The position numbers and the translations under genes were made by a program. This document shows, one piece after another, positions 8,400 to 20,243 of a stretch of 64,000 nucleotides of DNA; within the stretch, counting starts at the first letter, position 1; each line of letters opens with the position of its first letter. Source of the DNA: Megalonaias nervosa (taxonomy: Eukaryota > Mollusca > Bivalvia > Unionida > Unionidae). Below the pieces are notes generated by a model that worked only from the letters and a program-made list of their open reading frames with translations, searched no databases and was not told where the DNA came from. Where the stretch lies: NCBI GenBank assembly GCA_016617855.1, contig JAECUM010004923.1:1-64000 (forward strand), written 5' to 3'.

Positions 8400-11300
8400 G
8401 TTTTAACTTTAGTCAGATGTACACGTGAAAAATATTTACATAAGATGAAATGTTATGAATGATAAAAATTAAGCGTGAAATAATATAATATTTATATACA
8501 CATGAAAGTGCATCGACTATTACATTCTCTTGTCCTTTGACGTGCCTGATATTAATATTGTATTCCTACAACATCAAGCTCCACCTTAATAATCTCTGAT
8601 TTTTGTTTTTCATCTTGCCAATAAAAGTAAAAGGGTTGTGATCACTGAACACAATTGTCAGAGAAGGAGCTGTACTAACATCCACTTCAAAGTGTTGTAA
8701 AGTCAATATCAAAGCCAAACATTCCTTCTTGATTGTGGAATAATTACTCTGGTACTTATTTAATATCTTAGAAAAATAGCACACTGATGATCTGCATAAT
8801 TTTTGGTTTCTTGAATCAATACTGCACCAACAGCAACATCACTTGCACCAACAGAGATTTTAAATGAATGACTGAAATTTGGAAGTGCAATAACTGGTGC
8901 ACTCTTAAGTATGGCCTTTAACTTATCAAAAGCCTCCTGACATTTGTTAGACCAATGAAACTTCGGTTTCTTACTCAATAAATTTGTCAGGCGTTGAACA
9001 ATTATGGAAATATTGGAGCAAAAATTTCCGATAGTATCCAACCATACCCAGAAACTGCACCAGTTGCTTTTAACTGATAGGCACGGTGTCACGTTTGCTA
9101 AGTCCCAGCTTTAAAATCATGTATAAGCTATAATATTACTGCGGTTATGTGTCTGATGTCTGAAGCTTGCCGCGGGCTAGTGTTAAACTCTTACGCAAAG
9201 TTACCGTGACCCGGCAGAGGACCGGAAACTTGAGTTGGCGTAGACGACCGCTCGCATCATTTGACAAAGGCTTGTAGTTGTCACACCTAGGTGTTAAAGA
9301 TTAGTCCGAAGATCAGAGGGAAGCCCGCGGGGTGAACGAGGCGTGTTTTCATCCGTCCCCACGTTGACAGACAGTGGGAGGGATATTGTCCGTTAAGTTT
9401 GATTGGATCGGTCCACAGCGGCATCAAATCGGAATTGAGATAGAGGGTGTGATTACAATTTAGATCCGAATTATAACTTTCATAACCCGTAAGCGAAGAT
9501 TTATTTTCGCCTAGGCGAATTTTTGAGCAATAGGGTTACTCGTAGAGAGCCATTCGTAATCTGGCGGTAAAACTTAGAGGTAGAGTCTAAGGAAAGAAAA
9601 AGCTTCGAAAAGGTCAGTAAGTTAATTGCTTGATTTTTGCAGAATATTACGGCATCATAATTGTAATTATTTGTAGTATGTATACTTAATTACTAGTATC
9701 GTTTATGATGTAGAATTACCTTTGTAGTGTTTCATTTACATGCGTATTTGAGAAATGGGCTTGAGTATTGCATAGAGAATTATGTAGATTGTTAGCTTGT
9801 GGTCAGAATTAATTTTGTAGGTTACTTCGTTGTAAACCAGTGCATTTATTAATGTGTTATGTTAGAAAAATTCACACATGCTTGAATTGTGAATTTAGAA
9901 TGGTTGAAGTATGTAAGATTAGTTACTAGGGGCGTATGCATATATCAGAGTATGGATATTTGAATATTTTTGTACTTTGTATGAGTGTAAGGCAAAGAAA
10001 TACATCTGATTATTTTGATATTGTTTAGTATAACGGGATTAGGAGTATGTACTGATGTGACGGAAGTTACTGATGTATGTATAAGAAGTAATTGATACCG
10101 TGCTGTATTATGACGTTTGTTTTACCATACAAGAATTATGGGTATCTCGATGTGAATGAATGCTTGACCGAAGAAATTTAATAGCCGTTATCTGATGATA
10201 GGCTGGGAGTAGTGTGAGATGAGAGGGCTAAGGAAGCTTTTTTAGGGGACAGAGAACTTCCGGTTCAATTGAGTCACGAGTTTTCAAGAGGTGGAGACGG
10301 AATTTAGACTAGCTGAACAGTCGAAGTCGATAGAAGTCTAGTCGGTGGAGAGAAGGTGGATAGAAGGTGGAGGACGAGAAAAGGAATCTGAAGGAGAAAG
10401 TCGAGGAAGAGGAGAAGGAGTATAGAGAAGTCGAGGAGAAGGAGAAGGAATTTGGAGAAAGTCGGGGAGGAAGAGGAGAAGGAACTGGGAGAAATAGGAG
10501 AGAAAAGAATTCCACAGATGAGTAGAATACAAAGACAGGTGGAAATCGATCTCACACTGCTAACCAAGTGATGCAATAGGCTATTGAAAGGTCGAGTGGA
10601 AGGAGTGTAATTGGGAATTAGAGTCATTTGATTATTGAATTGCTATTAAATTGTTATTCATTAAATTTCAACCTTTTTTGTATATTTAACCATCTAACCG
10701 TCGGCATTGCTGCCTGGGGGCTCGGAGCTTTACATCTATCTTTCACTAATTTAACTTGCAACCAAAATCGAGCCTGGGTGGGATCTATGATAGTTTTTAT
10801 AAAATATTGCGAGTACGCCATAACAAATCACATGCACACAGGAAATTCAGAGACAGTATTGATCTTAGCATCTATAGGTTTAACTTGTCATTGTTCCACG
10901 ATATGTCCAAGAAATGTAACACAAGCACGACAAAGCTTACTTTTAGATAAATTAATTGTCAATAATTCTCAAAGCTGCATCACTGAGTCTGTCAAAGAAT
11001 TTCCGAATTGCCTCTAAATGATCTTTCCAGGTGTCGTTGAAGATGATGACATGATCGATGTAAGCATCACAATTATCTAGACCAGCTGTAACCATATTCA
11101 TTAAACGTTGAAAAGTAATAGGCGAGCATTTCATCCCAAACGGCATCACTTTATATTGATAAAGTCCATCTGGGGTCACGAATGCCGAAGTTTATTTAGC
11201 CCTTTTCGTCAGTGGAATTTGCCAAACTCCTTCAGAAGGTCCCATTTGCATTTCCAATTTTATCAAACCGGTCATCGATTCTTGGCAATGGAAATGAATC

Positions 11301-11745
11301 TGTTTTGCCCACAGTGTTTACCTTTCTGTGCAAATACGGAAAGTATGTTGTCTGGTTTCGGTACAAGAATACATGGTGAACTCCAGTCACAATTACTCGG
11401 TTCTGTAAAATCATTCTCCAGCAAATACTGATCTTCTTTTTTCAAACATTCCTGTTTGAGAGGATTCATCCTGTACGGATGCTGTTTCACATGTGTGGGC
11501 TCTATAATTTCAACGGCACGGTAGAGTTTATTTGTTTGTGTAGGAACATCTGGAAACAATTGCTCATATTCAAGTAATGATTGATTTGGTTCAGTCTTTT
11601 CTTGTTGCTGCAAATGTGGAAGTTTCCAGTCCAGATTATACACGATTTCTGAATTCCGAAGACCGGTTACTCCAAAGTCACTAGAGTTCATTAGCGTTCC
11701 ATCGCTTAAATCCTCACTGTGTGGGACAGGTACAACTAAATTGAT
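8400..11745 (-). pseudogene. Gypsy reverse transcriptase-RNase H, broken
   Basis: Minus-strand fragments at 11232-11691 (HPYRMNPLKQ, DWSSPCILVPKPD), 10952-11179 (MTPDGLYQYKVMPFGMK), 8760-9092 and 8566-8784 (NYSTIKKECLALIL, FSDHNPFTFI) align in order with the copy at 46155-47702. The YxDD box of the palm reads AYIDHVII here, so one catalytic Asp is replaced by His. Many frameshifts and the LTR-like insert confirm an inactive copy. Confidence 0.8.
9086..10836. mobile_element. LTR-like insertion inside the gypsy relic (possible solo LTR)
   Basis: The gypsy sequence is cut at about 9085 and resumes at about 10837, as judged from the intact copy near 46740. The insert starts near TGTCACGTTTGC and ends near AAATCACA, with GGCAC/TGCAC at the junctions resembling an imperfect 5-bp target duplication. 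It contains a GA-rich tract at 10320-10500 but no coding region. A solo LTR of another element fits, but I do not recognise the family. Confidence 0.4.
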
Positions 11746-11859
11746 TGCATAATTTTTTTCATTGAATATTAGATGTCATGCAAAGTGGAGGGGGTGGGGG
11801 TGGGGGTGCTGAGGTTTTATTCCTGACATTATATGACTAGTGGCCTATAGGTTTTCTTT

Positions 11860-12270
11860 TTTAGCAGTTCTTGGGCTAGTGGCCAACGGTGTTTCAAAGA
11901 CCTTGACGTTTGAGTAACAGAGGCCTACGACTTTTCATAAACTTTATAGGTTAGTAGCCTTTGGCTTTTATAATCCTTGATGTTTGGAATAGATAAAAAC
12001 GTTAGCACATAGTAGTAAAGATAAATAGCCGAGGATCGTTTAAAAAAAATAAACATTGGGTGAATAAAACTGGTTAGTACAGAGTGGTAAAGATAAGCGG
12101 ACATGTATTTTTTCATAAAGCGTTAGTACAGATTAGTAAAGATTAGCGGCTTGGGATTTGTCATCAATTCTGAGGATTAATAGCAAGGATTTTTTTTCAA
12201 AGAATTTGAGGGTTAGTGCAGAGTAGTAAATATAAGTGGCCTAGTAACTTCTATACAATTTGAGAGGTAG
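11860..12270. repeat. Degenerate tandem repeat with TTAGTACAGAGTAGTAAAGATAAG-like units
   Basis: Several diverged copies of a unit of roughly 65 bases with the core GTTAGTRCAGAKTRGTAAAGATWAGCGG. Spacing is irregular and the copies are old. No ORF. Confidence 0.6.
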
Positions 12271-12524
12271 TGACAGGGACTTGAACGAAATAAAAATGTG
12301 TGGATTGCCATTTAGAGCATGTCGCGCGCGTGTGTTTTAATTTTTGAAAACCTGTTTAAAGTGGCAACGTTATTGTGTTTCTCTTAATTTTAGTTTCTGG
12401 CTAATAAGAACCAATGAAAATGTGATTTCACATCAGTAAATACGCTTCTTTGTCTTTTTATGCACTATTATGACAATACTTTGTCAGAACACCGGTCAGT
12501 ATTAGGCTCCCTCACTTACAAAAA

Positions 12525-13060
12525 AATAAATTACATGTAATTCACGTATCTCTTCATAATACCAAAGTGTAACTGAAAGACATTAATAAAAATACGTTGC
12601 ATGTAATTCACGTATCTCTTCATAATACCAAAGTGTAAGTGAAAGACATTAATAAAAATATGTTACATGTAATTGACGTATCTCTTCATAATACCAAAGT
12701 GTAAATGAAAGACATTAATACAAATATGTTACATGTAATTGACGTATCTCTTCATAATACCAAAGTGTAAATGAAAGACATTAATACAAATATGTTACAT
12801 GTAATTCACGTATCTCTTCATAATACTAACCTGTGTCAGTGTAAAATGCGTAAATAAAAATATGTTACATGTAATTCACTTATCTCTTTAAATACGCATC
12901 AGTATGAGGGCATTAAAAACACGTTACATGTAATTTACGTATTTCTAATAATACCATAGTGGGTCACTGAGAAGGCATTAGTACAAATGTCACATGTAAT
13001 TCAATTATCTCTTCATAATGCCCAAGTGTGTAGGTGTGAAGACATTAACAAAAATCTTGC
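12525..13060. repeat. Tandem repeat, about 66-bp unit, about eight copies
   Basis: Units begin TTACATGTAATTCACGTATC and continue through TCTTCATAATACCAAAGTGT to ACATTAATAAAAAT. The first five copies are nearly identical, the last three diverged and shortened. Spacers between conserved parts are also repeated, so this is a satellite-like array and not a CRISPR. Confidence 0.9.
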
Positions 13061-13249
13061 ATGTAAGGTGTCGTCGTTTCTTTCAAGCCAACCTTAGTAG
13101 CAAGTGAGACTAATTAAGCAGCTCATTTTTTGACGGAGGCAGCGGCGGTGGTGGCGTTCTTAGTTCGTTAAGTTTTGGTTCATGTTCGTAATTTTCCCTT
13201 TAATCAGTCCTAACAAAGTTCAGTTAAGGCTTTATTTTTTCGTTTCCTT

Positions 13250-13720
13250 ATATTTTCTAAATCCCAGTGGTGGATTCTTCTAATATTTGGGATGAATCAT
13301 AGTCAAGCTAAGGTAACGTATTCTGTGCTATACACGCTATTTTCCCTTTGACCTTGGAACGAAGGTCACAATTATAACAACCTTTCGTTATGTATTTGTG
13401 TACAGAGTTTTCGTTTGGTTATATTTCGTGAACCTTATGATGGATTAATTCTTACGTGGGATAAATCATTATTAAGCTAAGACAATTTATTCTGCGAGTC
13501 GCCTCCCCTTGTCCCTTTGATGTCGGAGTTAAGGTCACAGTCATATAAAATCTGGGTTCAGATTTAGGTTAATATTTTTTCAAATTCTTGTCGTTCCCTA
13601 AACCCGTTGATGTATTTTATAATATATTGGATAAACCATTGCTAAGCAGAGACAATTTATTTTTGGGCTTTCTCGCTCTCCCCTTTTGACTCTGTAGAAA
13701 AGGTCACACATTTTACGCCA
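13250..13720. repeat. Tandem repeat, about 170-bp unit, about three copies
   Basis: The landmark ATGGATT...GGGATAAATCATT...AAGCTAAGACAATTTATTCTG recurs near 13268, 13440 and 13608, each followed by CCCTTTGA and an AAGGTCACA-type segment. Copies are well diverged. Confidence 0.65.
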
Positions 13721-14570
13721 ATTTGGTTGCCATACCTTCTTGTTAGTTCTGCTTGTGGTACAATGGATTCGATTATGCAGTGGTCCTGGGTACACCATTT
13801 GGTTCCCGTTGTCCAGCATACATTGATTAAAAGACTACACCTATTTAGCTTGCAATCCGTGAAGACGGATGAATCACATATCGTACTTCTCTGAAGATTT
13901 ACATAGAGTAATTCGAAAGTACATTTCCAACAAGATTTTGGACAACTCCATTCAAGGTAAAAGATACATGCTGAGTCTGTAACAACAGGACTCTGGGCTC
14001 CGGAATGTCCTTAACGTCAAAGAAAAAGGAACCGCTAAAACAGAAGAAAAAAGAGACACAAAAGTAAACATACCTGTTATCAATGTATGTCAATACAAAA
14101 GGCATAGGTCTTCAGAAAGTCCAAAGAAAAAATGAGAACAACGATAGGGAGCAGCATTAAAGAGAAACATAAGAATAACCTATACCAGTAAAAACAACAA
14201 CAAAAAAAATTCAAGGATAGACAAGTGGAAGAAACTGAACTAAAAAAATACGTGTCTGTGAAGAAATTCGAAAGAGAAAGGCGGGAAAAGAAAGGAAGCA
14301 AGAAGAAAATGTTCCACTTTGTTGTGTTATGAAAATTGCATAGGTTCAGAAGAGAAATTCAAAAAGGACTAACCGAATCTTTAATTTTTTTCTTTAGTAT
14401 GGTTAAGATTTTCACAACTGACACATTTTATAATGAACCATATTTGTTTTATCAATCAATGAAAAATTTACCCTGAAAATAACCGTTGGACTTTCTTTTA
14501 ATTTATAATGGATAACAAAAAAAAAAAAAACTTACGGATTTGACGTCAGTAATAATTGTCATTGAACGTT
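13720..14570. other. Non-coding sequence, nothing recognised
   Basis: Purine-rich on the plus strand at 14000-14320. No ORF with family resemblance and no repeat that I can define. Confidence 0.4.
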
Positions 14571-14960
14571 TCCATGGCCAAGTCCTTCGTACTCCTGCTG
14601 ATGTGGTTGCTTTAGTAGAAATCACCGATGCTGCTGATGGCGTCTCAGTGGTGGTGAACGTCGATGTAGTCATAAAAGTTTTAGAAGTTTTGGATCGTGA
14701 CGGTCTCTTTCCCTAGGGTTGAGCCAAGGAAGTCTGATACATTTCTCTTAGATGCTTTAACTCTGCCAAAATGTCTTGTAACAGATTCACAATTTTATTT
14801 TCATCCTCTTCCTTCTGTTCGCTGTTCAAAGTTTGCTACTTCTTTCTTTATTTTTTCCTTTTGTTTTTGTTGTTGAATAAACAATTTTTCCTCTTATTTC
14901 TGATATAGCAAAAACTCTTCGACTCGATATTTTGTATCTTTCTTAAATCATAATACACTG
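14570..14960 (-). pseudogene. Relic E: decayed copy of the coiled-coil gene seen at 42158-42702
   Basis: Blocks such as CTCTGCCAAAATGTCT and GGTAGAAATCAC, and a degenerate TTGGATCG...GGTCTCTTTCCC segment, align with copy B at 42170-42350. No continuous reading frame remains. Together with 15497-15676 it marks the remains of a third A/B-lineage Polinton end, with the same divergent arrangement of a minus-strand gene followed by a plus-strand gene. Confidence 0.6.
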
Positions 14961-15179
14961 ATAATGATGGAAAAGGGGTTGGGGGGGTAAAAGTTCATGC
15001 TGAGACGATAGAAAACGCACAAAGCCAAATTGAAGTCATCTTCCTCTGGAAGAATACTTGCACATGCACTAGCAGTAGTACTGTCACTCTGAGCATGCGA
15101 TGTATCCGTGGCAGGAGTACACCCAATACATCGTCATCGTGTTATTAACCTTAGTTATTATATTCAAACTCTTCAGCAA

Positions 15180-15181
<2 letters not shown>

Positions 15182-15240
<59 letters not shown>
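15182..15240. repeat. (TA)n microsatellite
   Basis: About 58 bases of pure TA alternation. Reading frames across it are artefacts of the repeat. Confidence 0.95.
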
Positions 15241-15243
<3 letters not shown>

Positions 15244-15496
15244 AAGGATGTTGTGGTCCGCTGTCTGCTAATTGGAAGGAAGACAATACGCATGACTGAA
15301 TTATGTTGCATGCATTCTGATTTGTGGAACATTCTAATATGTTTCAATTAGGTTCTAGTCTATATATCGAGGAATGGGCCCATTGTGTCACCTGTTCTCA
15401 AAACAACCCGTCTAGCTGTGGATAAAACATGAACGTTCCACCATTGTGCTGTTTTATGTCAAGGCAGTGTAACCAAATTCCAAGATTATAATTATA

Positions 15497-15610
15497 TGGA
15501 AGAGAAGAATCTACGTGGAGAAGCAAGTGTGCTTTAAACATGTTTTACTCTACAGACAGCCTGTGAGAAGATTGCGGAGAAGAACCGTGAAGTGGTGTGG
15601 TACGTGTTAA
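15497..15610 (+). pseudogene. Relic E: C-terminal part of small basic protein ending CxxC
   Basis: 38 codons open to a TAA at 15608, starting WKRRIYVEKQVC and ending in an Arg-rich stretch and CGTC. It matches the copy B gene at 43393-43530 (WKRRIYVKKQGC ... CPLC) over its whole length, with the same stop position and a histone-type 3' element after it. No start codon is evident upstream in frame. Conservation between two diverged copies argues that this tiny ORF is a real gene. Confidence 0.65.
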
Positions 15611-15637
15611 CCATCTCTTTTGGTTAACAACCCCAGT

Positions 15638-15676
15638 GGCTCTTTACAGGTGCACCCAGGTCTCTTGAAAAGATAG
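15638..15676 (+). terminator. Degenerate histone-type 3' stem-loop with intact downstream element
   Basis: GGCTCT-TTAC-AGGTGC (15638-15653) keeps the loop and half the stem, followed by ACCCA, the canonical cleavage-site flank, and by TCTCTTGAAAAGATAG (15661-15676). The position 28 bases after the stop codon matches copy B (43558). Confidence 0.6.
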
Positions 15677-15849
15677 ATACTGCTCAAATTATTGCATATA
15701 GATCTGTTGCATGTTTATGTATGTATATGTTCCCAACCCATCTAAAACTTAACAATCCTTAACCCCTCTTATGTTTGTGGATACCTTGTCTTGTGTGTAA
15801 TAGTTATTGTATGGAAGTGTTGTGCATATATAAACACCCCAAGGATTTT

Positions 15850-16020
15850 TGTTGGACAGTAAATTAGAAAGTGTTGTTGGATAGTATATATTACAAACTA
15901 TTGTTAGACAGTAATCAAAAACATGAGTGTTGGATAGTAATGAAAGGTGGAATGACAGGCAAGTAATTAAAAGGTAGGTGTTGGATAGCAATCAAACAGT
16001 TAGTGTTGGATAGCATCTAC
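15850..16020. repeat. Degenerate minisatellite, TGTTGGATAGTAAT-type unit
   Basis: About six loose copies of TGTTGGATAGYAATCAAA with spacing of 25-35 bases. It resembles the GGATAGTAAAT core of the minisatellite at 5398-5700 in Polinton A. The following 16020-16650 shows no ORF or repeat that I can support. Confidence 0.55.
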
Positions 16021-16649
16021 AAATATTAACATTAGGGGTGGGGGCTTAACACCGTAAATTTTGAACCTATGTACAATTTTAACATTACCAGTTTCATAAG
16101 GGGCCCAGGTTCCTTATATACCTCCTCATAAGCTAAATCTAATAGTTTTTGCTTACCAGTATACTATTTTCTCATATCATGATTTTTCCCAATTGATTCT
16201 TTTAGCTTTGGAGAAAAAATGTGCCTCCGTCTTGGATCAAAAAGAGGGAAACTTAAAAGGCATTTGCACTCTTTGCTGTTTCCAAACACATGGTGAGGAG
16301 AAGATGTCTTGTTTAAAGGAAAAAGGCATTTTACAACTATCTAAATGATGTCAGAAATTCTCAAGAGACGACATCAAAAACATCCACACAACGTAAATAA
16401 CTGTAAAGTTGGTTTCGCTTTTGCCTTTTTCACTATGACCAATAGCTGCAAATTCTCTATGCATACACAGTCTGGGCAGATAAAGACTGAGGGCTCAGGT
16501 ATTATGTTCTGTGCCAAATAAGTGCAGTTCTTGAATCTACTGCACATAATTAAAGTTCCCATCCTGCCTGGCATTTCTCTCCTGTAGTATTTCTGAATAG
16601 TGTAAGGAAATTTGCCATGTGCCTTAATTTGCTATACGCTTCTGAAGAT

Positions 16650-17494
16650 TGTTACGTGTCTAGGCTCGTACAAAAGTAAGAAGAAAAAAGTAAAGCCAAC
16701 TAGCTTTCTAAAATTTAACAAATAATTTATTTCCCTAGAAAAACAAGGTAAAAATAAGAAAAAGGACTTACAGTTTATGAATCAAATCCAAAAATTAATC
16801 CAAGAATTAAAAAATATAAGTCCTATCAATAAAAAGTTCTAAGTGAATCACAGTTCGAATCCCGATGAAATTCCAAGATGGAAGGCAATGACATCTTCGA
16901 TGATTTGCTTTGTCCTGATGTCTCAACAGTTCTCTGTTGAATCACAAAGAAATAATATTCCAGTTTAGAATTCCTGAATAAATTTTGATAAATGCCTTTG
17001 TCCAAGAGTTCTGATGAGCACTCAAACTGGTCACAACATAAACACCTTTGAGCTCCAAAGGTTAAAAACAAGACTGGCCAAAATCACTGCGATAACGTGA
17101 GTTTTATGCCCAACTAAAAAGCAAAACAGATCCTTGGATAGGGTCACGTGGTCACTTCCTCCGAGCGGCGTAGAAACATTACATGCCGATTATCACTTAC
17201 GCTAGGTACGGATTTGATTCTACTGAAAGAATCTTACAATAAGATTGAATAATAAAAAAAAATGTTGTTTACTCCAAACTTGAAACTGGCTCTGAATCTA
17301 GGTCACCAAATAGCTACAATGTCTCTACTACTGCTTGTTTATCAGGTCAAACAGAACTAAACTGATTTTTTTTTTTTTAAAAATGTCAAATCCAGTGAAT
17401 AAAGTTATCATTACAATAACATGTAATAAAATGAAATAAAATTTAAAATAAATTTAAAATAATACACAAATAATTAAATTACATATACATAACA
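16650..17494 (-). mobile_element. Solo LTR of the gypsy family seen at 45038
   Basis: Starts TGTTACGTGTCTAGGCTCGTAC and ends ATACATAACA, both close to the ends of the 975-bp LTRs at 45038 and 50754; the internal CCTAGAAAAACAAGG and AATTTATTTCCC blocks also match. AGAT lies on both sides (before 16650 and after 17494), a plausible 4-bp target duplication. No internal coding region remains. Confidence 0.75.
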
Positions 17495-18640
17495 AGATAT
17501 CCATGTACTTTTGAGACTATATCTCATTGCTTTTGTTTTTGCTTTGTTTCATAAATTTTATTGTTCCACATAGATTATTATAGAATTACAGTACATATAA
17601 ACTAAACAAAGACATTTATTTGCATGTTTAATGCCTACCAATACTCTGTATACGTATTACCATTCATAATTGTCACATTTTTGGGAAACGTTCCAGACGC
17701 TGCTTTTAATATATTTTATGTTTTTGATACATAAAATGTCATCTGTTCATGCTTGCATTATGGAAAACAGTATGATTAAAATTATGGAGTTTCCGAGTTC
17801 ATATTTATTTAAGACGGAAATAAATCTTATGTTACACCCAAAAAAAAGATTTGTATTGTCTGTAAAGAAGGTATTAGAATATGGATTTAAAATAAAGAAC
17901 AGCATTTAAGTGTTACAAGTTCTTTTTCTTCTTCAAATTGCATAACAGTTAGTTGCAATATGTCATAATATACTCATGCATCAGTCAAACCACAGAGGCG
18001 ACTTCAATTATACAACAATGGTGACTTTTCCATGACCCTTTTATAACTCACTGAGAACTTTTGCTTGAAATCCGACTGGAAAGTAGGTAGCTTTAACTGA
18101 TGATACTTTTATAGGTGTGCTTCTGTTAATCACATACTGCATTCATTTTTACTTCTAACTCAAAAGTTTTTTTCCCCCAATATTTGACTCTGATTGAACA
18201 AGTAATAGCACATTAGTTGTGATATACTCTCATCTAAAATCACTTCATTACAGTAAAATAATGGCATTGTTTTTGCTTAAATCTGTGTATGTTTAGCTTA
18301 TAAATCTAAGATTTTAAGCAAATCTGACTTATTAAGTTGACCCCCTTATCAGTTTTGAATTAATCATGACTCAAACTTGAGTATATGCTAGAGTTCTGTA
18401 TCTCAGCAGAAGGGGGCGGGGGTGAACAGACCAAATTTTAGAAGTTTTTTTTTGTTTTTGAAAATAAAGCTTCCTACAAAAATGAAAATACAAGAGTCAA
18501 TAACGCTAAACCGGTTAGCGCATTTTTGTATTGACGCTTGTATGTTCAAATTTTTATGCGTTCTCGTTTACAGACCCCTGATGTAAACACCAGGACACTC
18601 GCTGTTGATCGTCCCTCTTGAAGCGACGCGGTCATTAATT
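17495..18640. other. Intergenic AT-rich sequence, nothing recognised
   Basis: A 79-residue frame at 17670-17909 has no recognisable motif. A small perfect palindrome-like segment with CTAAACCGGTTAG lies near 18509. No other structure seen. Confidence 0.45.
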
Positions 18641-18665
18641 AAATCATTAATAATATCAATTAATA

Positions 18666-18988
18666 ATGAGCGATCCTACGCTAACCATGGAATCTCGCAC
18701 AACTAAACTAGTTTCCCCGGTGCCACTGGAAGTAGTCTCGTCGCTTCTGGTACAGGTACTAGTGGAAGTGGTCTTATTGCTCCATGCCCCAATAATGTCC
18801 TTGTCAATGTTGAACGACTAGAAATTCTGATTGGTGGAAGACGAGCCGGTAATAAGTCCCCAGAAATCATTAATAAAGCAGCTGCTGTTCGTCAGAGATT
18901 ATTTACAGGTGGTATCATGGACATTAATGTTTATCGGTCCCTCATCGATGAAATCGTTGATGATTATCGCAGTGATTGTTGCAATTAG
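18666..18988 (+). pseudogene. Unknown Polinton-associated protein, frameshifted
   Basis: ATG at 18666, frame change near 18718, then an open stretch to TAG at 18986 with VERLEILIGGRRAG and a DINVYRSLIDEIVDDY tail. It ends 20 bases before the core-protein gene, so it probably belongs to the same block. I do not recognise the family. Confidence 0.4.
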
Positions 18989-19008
18989 ATCAGTGACAAG
19001 AAAATAAT

Positions 19009-19466
19009 ATGATCATACATAATGCTCAACGTGGACCTGTAATAGTCAGGACGATAAATTCGCGATTACCAACATATAAAGTGATTTACGGGGATGGACT
19101 CGGTGATGTTGTTCAGGGTCTATTCAGAAAAATAGTCCCAAAAGCAATACCGATTGCAAAGCAACTGGGAATGAAAGCTATTGACGTTGTTCGTGATAAA
19201 GGTATTGGTGCTGTTGGTGATGTTGCTAGTAAAGCATTCTCAGCAATCAGGGATAGTCTAGCACGATTAATACGCAGATTGCCAGCGGTCCGACCTCACC
19301 CAGTAAAATTGCCGAGCACCAAAGTTATGTCAGCAGGTGTTAGTAAAAAAATAAATCAAGGTGGAAATCAAAACCTAGCAGAGTTGGCTGGTGTACCCCT
19401 GTCAGAAAAAGAAAAAATATAACTGCTGGTCTGATAGCTGGAAGAGGTCTTCGTGTTGGACGATAA
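19009..19466 (+). pseudogene. pVI/pX-like amphipathic core protein (C')
   Basis: The open frame starts at the ATG at 19009. It has the diagnostic YGDGLGDVVQGLFRKIVP glycine-rich amphipathic stretch near residue 27, then long helices. Near the end it runs into another frame that gives a basic tail (PVRKRKNITAG) ending at TAA 19464, which suggests a late frameshift. Position just upstream of capsid relics matches the A, B and D core genes. Confidence 0.65.
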
Positions 19467-19519
19467 CAAACGTAAATAATGTTTAAACGTGTATTCAAAG
19501 TAATGTTGCTGGGTTATTC

Positions 19520-20011
19520 ATATGGCAGATAGCATCACAGCAGTGGGTGTCAGCACCACGACATATAGTCATCTCGTTTCAGGAAAATGCCAGAGTAGAT
19601 TCACAGGAACGAAATTCAATGTTGTTTGACACGCTTGGGGTTAGTGAAGTTTCTTTGAGGATAAATGGACATCAAGAACCTTCTGAAGAATTGTTGCTGA
19701 ATTTTGATAATAATCATCTTGCACGTGTCATCGGTTGATGACATTCATGGGGCGTGATCAGAATGTGGATTCTGGTTTGCACATATCTTAGCGGGATTTC
19801 ACAATATTATATCCGATCTATTATTTCTCACTAGAACACTTTGGATTTGTTCAGACAATCAGTCGCTGACATACACTTCCGAGGTCGTGTAGCACGACTG
19901 CCCGTTGGTGGTTATAGAGCAATCGCTGTTATACTCTCAGACAAAACAATGTTGCTTGAAGGTGTTAGAGGACGAATGAGAGTCATTGATGTCCCAGTAG
20001 AAAACATGTAA
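19520..20011 (+). pseudogene. Major capsid protein, C-terminal relic (C')
   Basis: Fragments in three frames. 19547-19738 includes APRHIVISFQENARVDSQE, and 19800-20011 includes LYPIYYFSLEH and GVRGRMRV. The latter aligns with the end of the D capsid (LYPIFYFDVSKH, GGKMRVQV at 55400-55589). Most of the N-terminal half is gone. Stop at 20009. Confidence 0.6.
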
Positions 20012-20033
20012 TTGAATCATCCATGATATTATA

Positions 20034-20171
20034 ATGTCATATCATCATGTTAATGTCACTCTGACGCCTGGTCAGATTAAAAAGCTTCAATCAGCATTAA
20101 AAAAAGAATTCTGGAATAAAAATATTGCTGAAATCAGCACAGATCGCAAGCGATCCGAAGGGTCTAAATAA
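20034..20171 (+). CDS. Short form of the GQ-KKL Polinton protein (C')
   Basis: 45 codons from ATG 20034 to TAA 20169. VTLTPGQIKKLQSAL aligns with IYLTDGQVKKLAAAV at the start of the D gene at 55609, which also follows the major capsid. The D protein continues into a hydrophobic glycine-rich domain that is absent here, so this copy is truncated. Confidence 0.55.
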   Translation: MSYHHVNVTLTPGQIKKLQSALKKEFWNKNIAEISTDRKRSEGSK

Positions 20172-20243
20172 ACTATCCTTGACAGAACATCAACTCAGGC
20201 ACTTCAATGACGACAAACGATCAGCGACTTGTGTTAGGAGTAA

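Larger units (their letters stand above)
7590..11760 (-). mobile_element. Old gypsy element fragment (same family as the element at 45038)
   Basis: An LTR relic at about 7590-8356 resembles the intact LTR at 45038 (AACAAGC...AATTTATTT...CCTAGA) and ends ATAACA beside a purine-rich tract near 8357-8385. Reverse transcriptase and RNase H fragments follow on the minus strand up to about 11745. Gag, protease and integrase are missing, so the copy is 5'-truncated. It is interrupted by an insert at about 9086-10836. Confidence 0.75.

Noticed and set aside
10304..10627. Ser/Pro/Leu-rich minus-strand frames
   Set aside because: Translation of a GA-rich tract in the LTR-like insert; several frames are open at once.
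12525..13060. Regularly spaced repeats that could suggest a CRISPR array
   Set aside because: The spacers are repeated too, the unit is a simple tandem array, and the surrounding genome is animal.
15084..15351. Frames of 83-87 codons on both strands
   Set aside because: Built on the (TA)n repeat; no other support.
16374..16574. 66-residue Cys-containing minus-strand frame
   Set aside because: No domain pattern, no homologue in the window and no promoter or poly(A) context.
18500..18525. Small palindrome with CTAAACCGGTTAG as an operator or hairpin
   Set aside because: Isolated, no gene nearby and no second copy.
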